Of a DNA stretch of 58,892 nt, positions 1 through 9,449 are shown one piece after another. Positions within the stretch are counted from its first letter, which is position 1. The number at the start of each line of letters is the position of its first letter. Made by a program: the position numbers and the translations under genes. Source of the DNA: Bacteroidota bacterium (GTDB lineage Bacteria > Bacteroidota > Ignavibacteria > Ignavibacteriales > Ignavibacteriaceae); NCBI GenBank assembly GCA_023453665.1, contig JAEXTA010000120.1, positions 1 to 58,892 of the forward strand, given 5' to 3'. The notes below the pieces were generated by a model. The model was given only the letters and a program-made list of their open reading frames with translations. It did no database searches and had not been told where the DNA came from.

Positions 1-1061
1 TCATTCATCTTAACCAAAAAACTTTCCGGATAAAGATGGATTGAGTTAGAAACTGTCCCAGCCGGATATGGATTAAACCTGCCAAAATAACTTCCATTAG
101 AGATACAAATAAACGGAGTACCTGTAGCGGCGGCAAAATGTACTGCACTGGTATCATTTGAAATCAACAATTTAGCTTCAGAAACCGATTTTGCAAGTTC
201 TGGTAACGAATTACCGAACAAATTTATAAAACGTTTTTCCGAGTCTTTACAAATTATTTTTTCGAATAAATGCGACTCACTTTTGGAGCCCGTAATTATG
301 ATGTCATAATCGTAATTGGAAATTATATATTCGGCGACATCCTTAAAGTTATTTGCAGCCCACATTCGAGCCGGGTCACTTGAACCAGGGAAAAGTAACA
401 CATAATTTTTTTTAACCAAGCCTGTTCTATTTATTGAAGATGCATCTAAGCTTTGTTTAGTTATTTCTAATTTTTCGCTTAGCAGTTTTCTAAACAACTC
501 TTTATTGATTTCAAACTCAAATAAGTTTTGATTAGAAATTTCGATTAGCTCAGTATATAACTTATTGGTAAGTAACTTTCTTTTCCAGGCTGTAAACTCC
601 TCACCTGATCCAATGCTGCCAATACTATTTACAGCATGTGCGGCATTAACTATAGTATCTCCGAATAATATTTCGCGTGAATGTGTTGTTTCAACTACTG
701 TTTCAAAACCCCTTTTGTAAATAGCTTTTAAGAATTTGTATTTATGTATGAAATTAAAGTAAAACTTTTTTCTGTCAACCCAGATAAAATCATCGACAAA
801 CTGAGCATCAAAACTTTCAGATAAACTTTTCCAGATGATATTTCCGCAAAGTGTAATTTTATATCCACTGTATTTTTTTGATTTGCGGACACTTTCCAAA
901 AAATTTCTGAAAAGAATATAATCCCCTATAGCATCAAGCCGGATTAATAATAATGTGTTTTCTTTTTTGCTGACCGGTTTTAATTTTATGATAAAAATTA
1001 TTATACCGGTTATAAAATAAATTATTGCGTTTTTAATTTTTTTAATTCGGGTACTCAACAT
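1..1061 (-). CDS. Glycosyltransferase family 9 (heptosyltransferase-like), C-terminus cut by window edge
   Basis: The frame starts at an ATG at 1061 and stays open to base 1, so about 353 codons are visible and the end lies outside. After a short hydrophobic N-terminus comes LLIRLDAIGDYILF, the GT9 entry motif seen in LPS heptosyltransferases. Further on are LLFPGSSDPARMW and SNDTSAVHFAAATGTP, the nucleotide-sugar binding half. GT9 enzymes transfer heptose or related sugars to lipid A core or surface glycans on the cytoplasmic face of the inner membrane. It follows the methyltransferase on the same strand with a small overlap (1061 versus stop at 1079 leaves only a few bases between them), so it is probably the last gene of a flippase-methyltransferase-GT9 transcript. 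The donor sugar is not predictable. Confidence 0.88.
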   Translation of the reverse strand, partial: MLSTRIKKIKNAIIYFITGIIIFIIKLKPVSKKENTLLLIRLDAIGDYILFRNFLESVRKSKKYSGYKITLCGNIIWKSLSESFDAQFVDDFIWVDRKKFYFNFIHKYKFLKAIYKRGFETVVETTHSREILFGDTIVNAAHAVNSIGSIGSGEEFTAWKRKLLTNKLYTELIEISNQNLFEFEINKELFRKLLSEKLEITKQSLDASSINRTGLVKKNYVLLFPGSSDPARMWAANNFKDVAEYIISNYDYDIIITGSKSESHLFEKIICKDSEKRFINLFGNSLPELAKSVSEAKLLISNDTSAVHFAAATGTPFICISNGSYFGRFNPYPAGTVSNSIHLYPESFLVKMN

Positions 1062-1078
1062 TGGAACATGGATTTAAA

Positions 1079-1861
1079 TTAGAAATGAGTTTGATTTTTC
1101 ATAAGTAAATGATCATCCCACGTTTTACTTTTCAACCGGGTTTTAATAATTGAAAACAAACCACGTTTTGAAAGTGAAATTAAAAGCAAAAAGATACTTG
1201 GATTGATTTTTTTTCTTGTGAAAAGATGAACATCTTTATAAGAATAAAAGTTTAAGCCGTACTTCTGTGCGATGAAACTCAAAGTCTTTTTAGAATAAAA
1301 TGAGATATGCTGACCATGATCAAACCCATAATACCACCAGTCATTGGGCTTTGGAACTGGATCAGGAATAAGCTGAGTCGAAAAAATAATGTTTTCAGAA
1401 ATATCAATCATCTTTTTGATTTCTCCTAGTGGATTATAAAGATGTTCAAATACTTCGAATGCTGAGAGCAGTTCAATGTCCTTGTTAATTTTGTTCTGAT
1501 ATTCGAAACCTCTTGCAACAAGATTTTCACAATATTGATCAAGCCAGTAGAAATCGAACCCAATGTCCCGCATTAATCGGGTAAAAATCCCGTAACCGCC
1601 GGCATAGTCGAGAAAACTTTTATTCTTATCAAAAAGAAAATAAATCAGTGTTGTAATAATTTTGGAAAAATGAATATTCCTGTCAATAATACCCGTGTCT
1701 GATAAATTAATAGCACTGTTGTATGCTTCATTTAACCAGTAAGGCTGTTCAGTAAAGACATATTTGCAGTTACTGCAGCAATAATACTGGACATCATACT
1801 TGTTCATAATCTTACTTACGAATAAAGCTTCACTGACTGTATCACAAACCGGGCAGGTCAT
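1079..1861 (-). CDS. Class I SAM-dependent methyltransferase with N-terminal zinc ribbon
   Basis: A 260-residue protein. The N-terminus has two CxxC pairs (C3/C6 and C29/C32), as in the zinc-ribbon methyltransferases common in polysaccharide loci. The SAM-binding glycine-rich motif is DYAGGYG at about 85-91, followed by the acidic strand end WLDQY at about 106-110 and FEVFEHLYNP further on, which fits the Methyltransf_23 layout. It probably methylates a sugar or a nucleotide-linked sugar. The start codon overlaps the flippase stop by one base (TAATG), which implies translational coupling. The substrate is unknown. Confidence 0.85.
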   Translation of the reverse strand: MTCPVCDTVSEALFVSKIMNKYDVQYYCCSNCKYVFTEQPYWLNEAYNSAINLSDTGIIDRNIHFSKIITTLIYFLFDKNKSFLDYAGGYGIFTRLMRDIGFDFYWLDQYCENLVARGFEYQNKINKDIELLSAFEVFEHLYNPLGEIKKMIDISENIIFSTQLIPDPVPKPNDWWYYGFDHGQHISFYSKKTLSFIAQKYGLNFYSYKDVHLFTRKKINPSIFLLLISLSKRGLFSIIKTRLKSKTWDDHLLMKNQTHF

Positions 1862-3237
1862 TATTTATCCCAGATTCCTATTGCTGTTTTAGAAATAATT
1901 TTCTGATATTGAAGCGGAGCCCAGACTGAACCAATAAATAAGCATATACAAGTTGATAGTATAACACCACTTAATCCCAACTCTAAATTTTTTACTAAAA
2001 AGATGGAGAGCGGAATATTAATTATTGCTGTAAAAATTGAACTATAAAACTGAAGTTGAATCTTTCCGACTCCATTAAGAAAGTATGTGAAAATATTATT
2101 CCAGTTGGAAATTATAACAAATAATCCCATCAATACAGAAAGTAAAAAAGGCACTTCAATATTCTGTCCAACCCATATCCGGTATACCGTTCCGGAAACA
2201 AATATCATAAGCAATACTACAGTTGAAAGAATTCCCCAGATCAATAGAATTTTTTTTACGGATTTTTTAATCCAATCAATTTCATTTTTTGCATAAGCTT
2301 CTGTATATGCTGACCAGAAAGGCGCAAGAACAACATTGAAAACAAGAGGAATGAAATAAAAATACCGGTAAGCAACATTGTAAACTGTAACCTGTTCCGG
2401 ACCAAGCAGCTGGCTGATAATGATATTGCCTGTTGCAAATAGTATAAGTCCTGATAGCTGAATTATGAAAAACTTAAAACCTAGACTGACAAGATCTTTA
2501 GAGTAATTATTATCAATGTGTTTTACTGACGGGGATACCTTTTTATAAACACCTCTGAATAAATATAATGATGCTGCTATGAAAACTAACAGCGGGGCAG
2601 TGAAGGACATTATACCAATCAAAGTTAAACTGCCGGTAGTGGTTTTGAAAAGAAAATAAACAGCGATCAATGTTAGTATATTACCCAGTACACCGAGGAA
2701 ACTACTTAACGCCGGTTTTTGATCAGCATTAATTACGGATGAAATAAGTCTTGAAAAAAATAAAACTGCATAAAGAACAAATACATAAATAACCGCAGTT
2801 TGAAGTTCATTATTTAATTGGAATGGAGCATTAAACACGGCAGTCCAATCAATAAACCATACAGTGCAGATAAAAATAATTATTATAAGTATGATAATTT
2901 TCCCGAAAACAAAATAAGCCGTACTGGTGAATTTTTTAGCTTTGTCGTAATCATTTTCGGCAAATGCTTCTGCCAGTTTGTTCCTTAAACCGTTCCCGAT
3001 TCCAAAATCAAAATTGCCTATCCACATAACAACCGAACTTAATGTCACCCATATTCCATACTTTACTTCACCGAGATAATCTATCGATAAGGGAACAAGC
3101 AATAGAAGTGAAAGAAAATTGAAGCCGTGCAGCAGAAAAATAAGGATGATATTTTTCTTTGCTTTTTTGCCACGGGAATCGTGTTGAAAATTAAAAAGCT
3201 TTTTGATTTCAGCAGGGATTACGGACATTAACTGCAA
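1861..3237 (-). CDS. Polysaccharide flippase, Wzx-like (MOP superfamily)
   Basis: A 458-residue, strongly hydrophobic protein with about 12-14 predicted membrane segments and a charged basic N-terminus, the size and pattern of O-antigen/teichoic-acid flippases. Proteins of this type move undecaprenyl-diphosphate-linked oligosaccharides across the inner membrane. Segments such as FDFGIGNGLRNKLAEAFA near residue 75 are typical of the first helices of this family. It sits between a GT2 gene upstream and the coupled methyltransferase downstream on the same strand. No partner polymerase (Wzy) is visible in the window. Confidence 0.85.
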   Translation of the reverse strand: MQLMSVIPAEIKKLFNFQHDSRGKKAKKNIILIFLLHGFNFLSLLLLVPLSIDYLGEVKYGIWVTLSSVVMWIGNFDFGIGNGLRNKLAEAFAENDYDKAKKFTSTAYFVFGKIIILIIIIFICTVWFIDWTAVFNAPFQLNNELQTAVIYVFVLYAVLFFSRLISSVINADQKPALSSFLGVLGNILTLIAVYFLFKTTTGSLTLIGIMSFTAPLLVFIAASLYLFRGVYKKVSPSVKHIDNNYSKDLVSLGFKFFIIQLSGLILFATGNIIISQLLGPEQVTVYNVAYRYFYFIPLVFNVVLAPFWSAYTEAYAKNEIDWIKKSVKKILLIWGILSTVVLLMIFVSGTVYRIWVGQNIEVPFLLSVLMGLFVIISNWNNIFTYFLNGVGKIQLQFYSSIFTAIINIPLSIFLVKNLELGLSGVILSTCICLFIGSVWAPLQYQKIISKTAIGIWDK

Positions 3238-3307
3238 TGCAAAGTGTTATAAAATTTGTTTGACAAATGTAGCTGTTTATTTTCCCAGAAACATTCAGAA
3301 TTGATCA

Positions 3308-4345
3308 TCAGTCTTTATTAAAAAATTCGTAGGTTTTTATTCCGACAAGCTTAAAATATATATACGCGAATACATTTAAGAATTTCCCTATGGAATTCTC
3401 CCCGGTATCCAGATTGTATGTCATATACTTTATTACTTCCGCTTCGTCCACAAGTTTTTGTGTTTTTAAAGTTTGCCGCTTTTTTTTAATTAAACCAAAG
3501 TTTTTAAAAAACCAGGAATAAGCTTTTAACAATCCGGTTAAAGAAAATTTTTTATACCTATTACTCCAGCCAAGTAATACAGCGGCGCCAAGTTTACTAA
3601 GTACATTAAATCCATAAACAGGAATAAGTTTTATATTTGTTTTAACAGAGAAAAACAGGAACATATTCAGCAGCCTGTTTCGTTCCTGCAAAAAAGTTTT
3701 AAACTGGTTTGGAGTTGTAATAAATGTTCCGCCTTCAAGATGATAAATCTCTGATCTGTTGGTATGATGAACCTGATAACCTAAAAATCTTGCTCTTAGT
3801 CCAAGATATACATCTTCACTATAGGCAAAATAATCATCGTCAAAAGGGAGTCCGAGAATATCTTTTTTGAATATAAGACAGGCTCCGCTTGATGAAAAGA
3901 TTTCTTCTTCCTTATTAAAGATGAGCATAATATTATGACCGAGAAAGTTGACCGAGCCTTTTTTGTCCCAGTACTTCATTGGAGTATGTTCATTTAATAT
4001 GAGAGGAGACGCTATAGCAACATTTTCTTTGTCAACTGCATTAATCAATTCTTCCAGCCAGTTTTCTTTTACGATAGTATCATTGTTCAATAATACAACC
4101 AAATCAGAATTTGTATGCTTTACACCAAGGTTATTACCGCCGGCAAACCCCAGGTTTTTATCCGATTTTATAATTCTCACACCGGGAAAGTATTGATCAA
4201 GATAATCAACACTGCCATCGATGGAATTATTATCAACAACTAAAATTTCATAATCCTTAAAACTCTGTTTTAATACGGATGATATGCAATCGCCAAGAAA
4301 ATGTTTCCCGTTATAGTTCAGAATTATAATTGAAACTTTCGGCAT
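3308..4345 (-). CDS. Glycosyltransferase family 2 (rhamnosyltransferase-like)
   Basis: A 345-residue GT-A fold enzyme. The N-terminus VSIIILNYNGK leads into VVDNNSIDGS, then NLGFAGGNNLG and LLNNDT, the DxD-like metal and nucleotide-sugar motif of the WcaA/rhamnosyltransferase branch of GT2. FAYSEDVYLGLRAR later in the protein is the usual catalytic acidic segment. The C-terminal third is basic and partly hydrophobic, suggesting membrane association. It lies 70 bp upstream of the flippase and probably shares its transcript. The sugar specificity is unknown. Confidence 0.87.
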   Translation of the reverse strand: MPKVSIIILNYNGKHFLGDCISSVLKQSFKDYEILVVDNNSIDGSVDYLDQYFPGVRIIKSDKNLGFAGGNNLGVKHTNSDLVVLLNNDTIVKENWLEELINAVDKENVAIASPLILNEHTPMKYWDKKGSVNFLGHNIMLIFNKEEEIFSSSGACLIFKKDILGLPFDDDYFAYSEDVYLGLRARFLGYQVHHTNRSEIYHLEGGTFITTPNQFKTFLQERNRLLNMFLFFSVKTNIKLIPVYGFNVLSKLGAAVLLGWSNRYKKFSLTGLLKAYSWFFKNFGLIKKKRQTLKTQKLVDEAEVIKYMTYNLDTGENSIGKFLNVFAYIYFKLVGIKTYEFFNKD

Positions 4346-4512
4346 TTATGTAGTTATCAGGTTGATGAATAAAAGTCCATAGTATCAATACAACAATAAA
4401 AAAACCTTTTATAAGAAAAAAGAATATGGCAAGAGGGAAGCACAATCACTCTGATTTCTTTTTTATATTTGTCCGGTGTTTCCTTAAACCTTTTATTGCG
4501 GATACAAGACAA

Positions 4513-5382
4513 ATGAAATACATGATTGTAGTTAATACGATAAACCGTTCAATAAACCTTGTTGAACGTTGTCTTGATTCATGTCTCTTGCAAAAGGTAA
4601 AACCTGTTCAGGTTGTTTTGATCGATCAAAACGAAAAATTACTCGTATTAAAAAATGAAATTAAGACAAACCCTGTTTTTCTTCATTCAAAAACTACAGC
4701 AAAAGCAGTTTCTGCTGCACGCAATTCTCTAATAATTCCTACTGGAGTTGAATGGATTTTCTTTTGTGATGATGATGGTTATCCATCGCCGGGATATTCT
4801 GAAGAACTTCAAAAAATTATTGAAGACAATCCATCGATAGAAATGATTGCTGGTAAGATAATCAGAGAAGATACCAATACAGCATACACAATCAGACAGA
4901 ATAAATTTAATTCACTAAAAAAATTCAGATATACAAAAAACCTTATGGGCTCCAACTTTGTCATAAAAGCTGATGTCTTCAATAAACTTGGAAGATTCGA
5001 TGAAAATTTTGGTGCGGGATCATACTGGGGCAGCAGTGAAGAAACAGATTTATGCTGGAAAGCTTTTTTTGCAAATGTGAATATGGAATACTTCCCTCAA
5101 TTAGCGGTTTATCATGTTCCTCCTTTCCAGGAATCTGTTAAAAAAGGTTTTTTAAAAGCTTTCAAATACGGAATCGGAAAAGGGGCTCTTGTATATAAAT
5201 GGCTTTTCAAAAAGAAAAAAATTATTGTGATGTATGAATTATTGGAAATGATGATAGTTCCTTTCATACAAATGCTGCGTGGTATTATTGTTTTAAAGTT
5301 TCAACTGATTCCGAACAGTTTCGCTACAATATCAGGCAGGTTGTTTGGTTTATTGAAAGCCTTTTTTGCTGGCAGGTTTTAA
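4513..5382 (+). CDS. Glycosyltransferase family 2
   Basis: A GT2 enzyme with the motifs VVNTINRS, VVLIDQN and FFCDDDG (DxD), and a downstream acidic segment GSSEETDLCWKAF typical of the catalytic base region. The open frame extends upstream to 4426, but the GT-A fold should begin close to MIVVNTINRS, so I place the start at the ATG at 4513 (289 residues). The upstream 29 residues look like non-coding extension. It is the only plus-strand gene between two minus-strand GT2 genes, and its 3' end overlaps the next, convergent, gene by 4 bp. Acceptor and donor are unknown. Confidence 0.83.
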   Translation: MKYMIVVNTINRSINLVERCLDSCLLQKVKPVQVVLIDQNEKLLVLKNEIKTNPVFLHSKTTAKAVSAARNSLIIPTGVEWIFFCDDDGYPSPGYSEELQKIIEDNPSIEMIAGKIIREDTNTAYTIRQNKFNSLKKFRYTKNLMGSNFVIKADVFNKLGRFDENFGAGSYWGSSEETDLCWKAFFANVNMEYFPQLAVYHVPPFQESVKKGFLKAFKYGIGKGALVYKWLFKKKKIIVMYELLEMMIVPFIQMLRGIIVLKFQLIPNSFATISGRLFGLLKAFFAGRF

Positions 5383-6143
5383 TTGTTATGCTTCAGTCGT
5401 TTTAAAATTCCCAATAGTTTTGACCCACCCGTTTTGATTAATAATATTCTGAAAAAATATAAAACTAATCTTACAAGCAAATTAACTTTTGTTTGTAAGG
5501 AATAATTATCATTCTCGATCAAAGCTCTTCTGCACTCTTTGATAGCGGCATATTCATTTACAACGGAACTTCCTTTACCATCCATTTCTACAACAGGAAC
5601 AGAATCCACATAAAAGCTTTTATAATTTAGTTTCAAAAGCCTGAGCACAAACTCAAAATCCATAGATATTTTGTACGACTCATTAAATCCGCCTACTTCT
5701 TCAAATACATTTTTTTTTACAATCATTGTAGGATGAAGAAACGGCATACCCCGCCCGGGATTTTTCATTGGAGGTTTCATAACAATTTTTCCTCCATGAT
5801 CATCAACAAATAAAAGATTTGAATGTACAAATTGTACGTTGTTGTCCATCAATATTTTTTTGGCATTATTCAGATAAGCTCTATTTATTAAAACATCGCC
5901 GCTGTTGAGGAACATTATTGAATCACCAGAAGCAAGTTTCAGCCCTTTATTAAAAGCATTTGCTATTCCCGCGTCCTTCTCATTTACTACCAGACCATCA
6001 TAGTTACGCAGGTATTCAACCACATGGGGGTCATCACCGCCGTTTATAATTATTGATTCAATTTCTGATCTCGCAGGGAGTGAGTTAAGTGTGCGTTTCA
6101 GTTCATCTAAATTGTTATATGTAATAGTTATTATGGAAATCAT
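5379..6143 (-). CDS. Glycosyltransferase family 2, WcaE-like
   Basis: A 254-residue GT2 enzyme starting directly with MISIITITYNNLDEL, followed by EKDAGIANAFNKGLKLASGD and FLNSGDVL. This arrangement (NEKDAGI...FLNSGD) is typical of the colanic-acid WcaE-like branch. LHPTMIVKK and the SMDFEFVLRLLKL acidic segment complete the fold. The tail-to-tail overlap of 4 bp with the plus-strand GT2 gene means no terminator separates them. It starts close to the divergent GT4 gene, so the short spacer around 6144-6230 must hold promoters for both directions. Confidence 0.86.
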   Translation of the reverse strand: MISIITITYNNLDELKRTLNSLPARSEIESIIINGGDDPHVVEYLRNYDGLVVNEKDAGIANAFNKGLKLASGDSIMFLNSGDVLINRAYLNNAKKILMDNNVQFVHSNLLFVDDHGGKIVMKPPMKNPGRGMPFLHPTMIVKKNVFEEVGGFNESYKISMDFEFVLRLLKLNYKSFYVDSVPVVEMDGKGSSVVNEYAAIKECRRALIENDNYSLQTKVNLLVRLVLYFFRILLIKTGGSKLLGILKRLKHNN

Positions 6144-6167
6144 TTAGTTAATCCGAAACCGCAATTA

Positions 6168-7361
6168 TTGAGCGAAAATATTTATCTTAAGTATGAATTT
6201 AATTTAAATGTTGAACCAAATTTATGGAAACAATTGAAAACTGCAATTGTGCACGATTGGTTTGCAAGTTATGCCGGCTCTGAAAAATGTGTTGAATCAT
6301 TTACCAACATATGGCAGGATGCTGATGTTTTTACGCTGTTCAATCTATTGAACTATGATGAATCTCAGAAAGTTTTTAAGAATAAAAATCTTAACACTTC
6401 ATTTCTGCAAAAAGCACCATTCATTAAAACAAAACACAGGAACTATCTTCCGCTTTTCCCTTTTGCAATAGAACAGTTTGATGTCAGCGGTTATGATTTC
6501 ATTTTAACAAGTTCACATGCTGTGGCAAAAGGGGTGATAACAAATCCTGATCAATTGAATATATGTTACTGTTATACTCCCATCAGGTATGCCTGGGACC
6601 TCTATCAGCAGTACCTCACAGAAGCTAAGCTTACAAAAGGATTGAAAGGATTAATTGCAAAATCAATTCTTCATTATATCAGGATGTGGGATTCAACAAC
6701 AGCAAACAGAGTTAATTATTTTGTAGGAATATCAAAGTACATCGCGAATAGAATAGAAAAAATTTATGGAAGGAAAGCTGATGTAATTTATCCTCCGGTT
6801 GATACAGATAAATTTACCTGCGGTAACGGGAAAGATAATTACTACCTTGCAGCATCACGGTTCGTACCTTATAAAAAAATTGATTTGATAGTCGAAACAT
6901 TTAAAGATTTTGGCGGCAGGAAATTAGTTCTGATAGGTGATGGTCCGGACAAGAAAAAAATTGTACCATTGCTTTCAGCTAATGTTGAGTATATCGGCTA
7001 TCAACCGGATGAAAAACTTAAAGAATATATGCAGAACGCGAAAGCATTTATCTTTGCTGCTGAAGAAGACTTCGGTATAATTCCTGTTGAAGCGCTTTCC
7101 TGCGGAACACCCGTGATAGCATTCAATAAAGGTGGAGCATCTGAAACAATTATTGATGGTGAATCAGGGATACATTTTAACGAACAAAAAATAAACTCTT
7201 TGCGGGAAGCTATATTACGATTTGAAAAAAGTGAAAATAAATTTGATCCTGTTACTCTTAATCAATACGCAAAAAAATTCGACAGGAGTGTATTCGAAAA
7301 AAACATAACCGAATATGTTCAGCAAAAAAGTGAAATATTCTTTAATAAGAAAAAACCATGA
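6168..7361 (+). CDS. Glycosyltransferase family 4 (mannosyltransferase-like)
   Basis: A GT-B fold retaining glycosyltransferase of up to 397 residues. The N-terminal domain begins KTAIVHDWFASYAGSEK. The C-terminal GT4 domain shows AASRFVPYKKIDLI, LIGDGP and the signature EDFGIIPVEALSCGTPVIA with the E-x7-E pair. The closest family pattern is the WbaZ-like mannosyltransferase type. The start is uncertain: the longest frame uses TTG at 6168 and gives an atypical 22-residue leader, while a TTG at 6234 begins exactly where family members usually start (MKTAIVHDW). No in-frame ATG exists nearby. The gene runs straight into the sugar transferase 17 bp downstream. Confidence 0.86.
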   Translation: MSENIYLKYEFNLNVEPNLWKQLKTAIVHDWFASYAGSEKCVESFTNIWQDADVFTLFNLLNYDESQKVFKNKNLNTSFLQKAPFIKTKHRNYLPLFPFAIEQFDVSGYDFILTSSHAVAKGVITNPDQLNICYCYTPIRYAWDLYQQYLTEAKLTKGLKGLIAKSILHYIRMWDSTTANRVNYFVGISKYIANRIEKIYGRKADVIYPPVDTDKFTCGNGKDNYYLAASRFVPYKKIDLIVETFKDFGGRKLVLIGDGPDKKKIVPLLSANVEYIGYQPDEKLKEYMQNAKAFIFAAEEDFGIIPVEALSCGTPVIAFNKGGASETIIDGESGIHFNEQKINSLREAILRFEKSENKFDPVTLNQYAKKFDRSVFEKNITEYVQQKSEIFFNKKKP

Positions 7362-7378
7362 ATTAAAGTTTCGCTAAA

Positions 7379-8779
7379 ATGTTTGGCAACAAAAAATCAT
7401 TATACTACCTGCGTTTATTTATTGATCTTCTGATCATTAATATTACATTTCTATTATCTGCAGTACTGGCTCAGTCCTGGGAAATTCTTCTTGAAAGAAA
7501 TTACATGTTCATTCTCATGGCTGGTTTAAATTTTTTATGGTATTTCGTTTCCGATGTAATAAATTTTTATGATGATTTTAATATCAGGCATTACTCTTAC
7601 CAGTTTATAAATCTGATTAAACAGGTTGTCGTTCAAATATTCATTTCTATAATTTTTATTTTTGCAGCAAAGGAACTTTTATTTACAAGAAATTTTCTGC
7701 TGTATTATTCATTAATAATAATTGTTCTTATAAGTCTAAGAATAATTATGCTTCGGCTTTTACTTCGTAGTGTAATGAGCCAGGAAAAAAAATTAAAGAA
7801 CCTTCTGGTGATAGGAACCGGTGAAATAGGGTTCAACTTTAAAGAGTTAGTTGAAAGACATAAAACATTCGGATTTAATTTCAGGGGTTTTATAGATACG
7901 GATAGGGGGTTTGCAAGGGAAGACGAATATCTGGGAAATATTGAATCTTTGCGTGATGTTTTACAGCAAGAGAATATTGACGTAGCTGTTGTGGCATTGT
8001 CATTGTTTGATGCAGATCAGTTAGAAAAAATTATGAAGACCTGCAACCGGGATGCCGTACGCGTTCACATCATACCGGACTATTTTAAGTTCTTATCTAA
8101 AAAATACCAGGTAAACATGATCGGTGATTTTCCTGTTATTACTGTAAGAACCGAACCCCTGTCTGAAGTCCACTGGAGAATAATGAAAAGAAGTTTTGAT
8201 GTTTTATTCTCGTTGATTGTGTTTCTTACAATCTTCTGGTGGTTATTTCCGTTAATCTTTTTTCTAAATCTTTTTAACTCACGCGGCAGTTTACTTTTTG
8301 TTCAGGAGCGGACAGGCGCAAACAACAAAACATTCAGATGTTATAAATTCAGAACGATGTATGAGCAAAAAGAAACCGGTAATTTTATTCCTGTTGTTGA
8401 AGGAGATGAGCGAATAACAAAGCTCGGCAGGTTTTTAAGAAGGACCAACATTGATGAACTTCCACAATTTATTAATGTACTCAAAGGTGAGATGTCGGTT
8501 GTCGGTCCGCGTCCGCATATGATTTCATTCCAGAAAATTTATGAGCAGATGGTAGAAGAAATAAAAATACGAAGCTGGGTAAAACCGGGTATAACGGGTT
8601 GGGCACAGATTCATGGGCTTCGCGGCGATGTACCGGATTTTGAAGAAAATAAAAAACGAATGAAAAAAAGAATTGATTATGATCTGTGGTATATCGAGAA
8701 CTGGTCGTTGTGGCTGGACTTTCAGATTATTATTCTTACAGTCTGGCAGATGCTCAAAGGAGATACAAAGGGAATTTAA
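7379..8779 (+). CDS. Undecaprenyl-phosphate sugar phosphotransferase (polyprenyl glycosylphosphotransferase)
   Basis: A 466-residue initiating enzyme that transfers a sugar-1-phosphate to undecaprenyl phosphate to start each repeat unit. The N-terminal part has four or so membrane helices, then a Rossmann-like CoA-binding_3 domain (LLVIGTGEIGFNF near 140). The C-terminal bacterial sugar transferase domain begins near KRSFDVLFSLIVFL and carries RCYKFRTMY, LGRFLRRTNIDELPQ, SVVGPRPHM and GWAQIHGLRGD. Length and order fit the WbaP/WcaJ family. It lies 17 bp after the GT4 gene, which suggests an operon pair. Glucose-1-phosphate or galactose-1-phosphate cannot be told apart by eye. Confidence 0.93.
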   Translation: MFGNKKSLYYLRLFIDLLIINITFLLSAVLAQSWEILLERNYMFILMAGLNFLWYFVSDVINFYDDFNIRHYSYQFINLIKQVVVQIFISIIFIFAAKELLFTRNFLLYYSLIIIVLISLRIIMLRLLLRSVMSQEKKLKNLLVIGTGEIGFNFKELVERHKTFGFNFRGFIDTDRGFAREDEYLGNIESLRDVLQQENIDVAVVALSLFDADQLEKIMKTCNRDAVRVHIIPDYFKFLSKKYQVNMIGDFPVITVRTEPLSEVHWRIMKRSFDVLFSLIVFLTIFWWLFPLIFFLNLFNSRGSLLFVQERTGANNKTFRCYKFRTMYEQKETGNFIPVVEGDERITKLGRFLRRTNIDELPQFINVLKGEMSVVGPRPHMISFQKIYEQMVEEIKIRSWVKPGITGWAQIHGLRGDVPDFEENKKRMKKRIDYDLWYIENWSLWLDFQIIILTVWQMLKGDTKGI

Positions 8780-9000
8780 GCGGGCATTTCAGAAACATTT
8801 TTTATTTATGACAAGAGTGAATCACTTCTAACAATTCAAACGTCATTTCTATTTGCTTTGAGGTTGAATCAACTTTACAGGGCAGTAGTTGCCTTTTGTT
8901 AACTATTGTTAAAAAAATATTTAAGAAAAATGTTTTTTAGTTTTTCAATTTTATATAAGTTTGAACAGTGTTAGAATTAATTAATTTCAGGGAGAACGGG

Positions 9001-9243
9001 ATGCAATTTTCTTTTAATGATGCATCTGCTATTCATAACATACTGCACCAAACCTTTCGGGGAACTAAATCCTTGTTCAATTCAATCAGAATCTTTACAC
9101 CTGAAATTCCGTCATTGTACAACACCAATGATAGTACATCTGAAAAAATTATTGTATTAACTAACAATGGAGAAGTGCAAACGGAAGCGGTCACTCAAAA
9201 ATATTTTTCAGCCGCTTCATTCGGGTGGATAATAAATCTTTAA
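9001..9243 (+). CDS. Small hypothetical protein
   Basis: I do not recognise this 80-residue protein. The frame is open from a GTG at 8968, but the ATG at 9001 follows AGGGAGAACGGG, an unusually good ribosome binding site for this AT-rich genome, so I prefer it. The protein has no signal peptide or membrane segment and ends in SAASFGWIINL. It stands alone between the sugar transferase and a secreted Kelch protein, with about 220 bp before it and 200 bp after it. Confidence 0.5.
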   Translation: MQFSFNDASAIHNILHQTFRGTKSLFNSIRIFTPEIPSLYNTNDSTSEKIIVLTNNGEVQTEAVTQKYFSAASFGWIINL

Positions 9244-9449
9244 AGATTTTGTTCATTCTACCTTTGTAAATATTTAGACTAATTTGTCCGGACTCCTGTT
9301 TATTTACCAGGGATATTTTTAGTGAAAATATTCAACTCAAAGTAAACCGTATTGAAATGTTTGTTCGGTCAATCCTAAAATAAATTATAAAACATTATAG
9401 CAAACTGAACTGCTGTAATAATATATCATCAATCTAATAGAGGTAAAAT

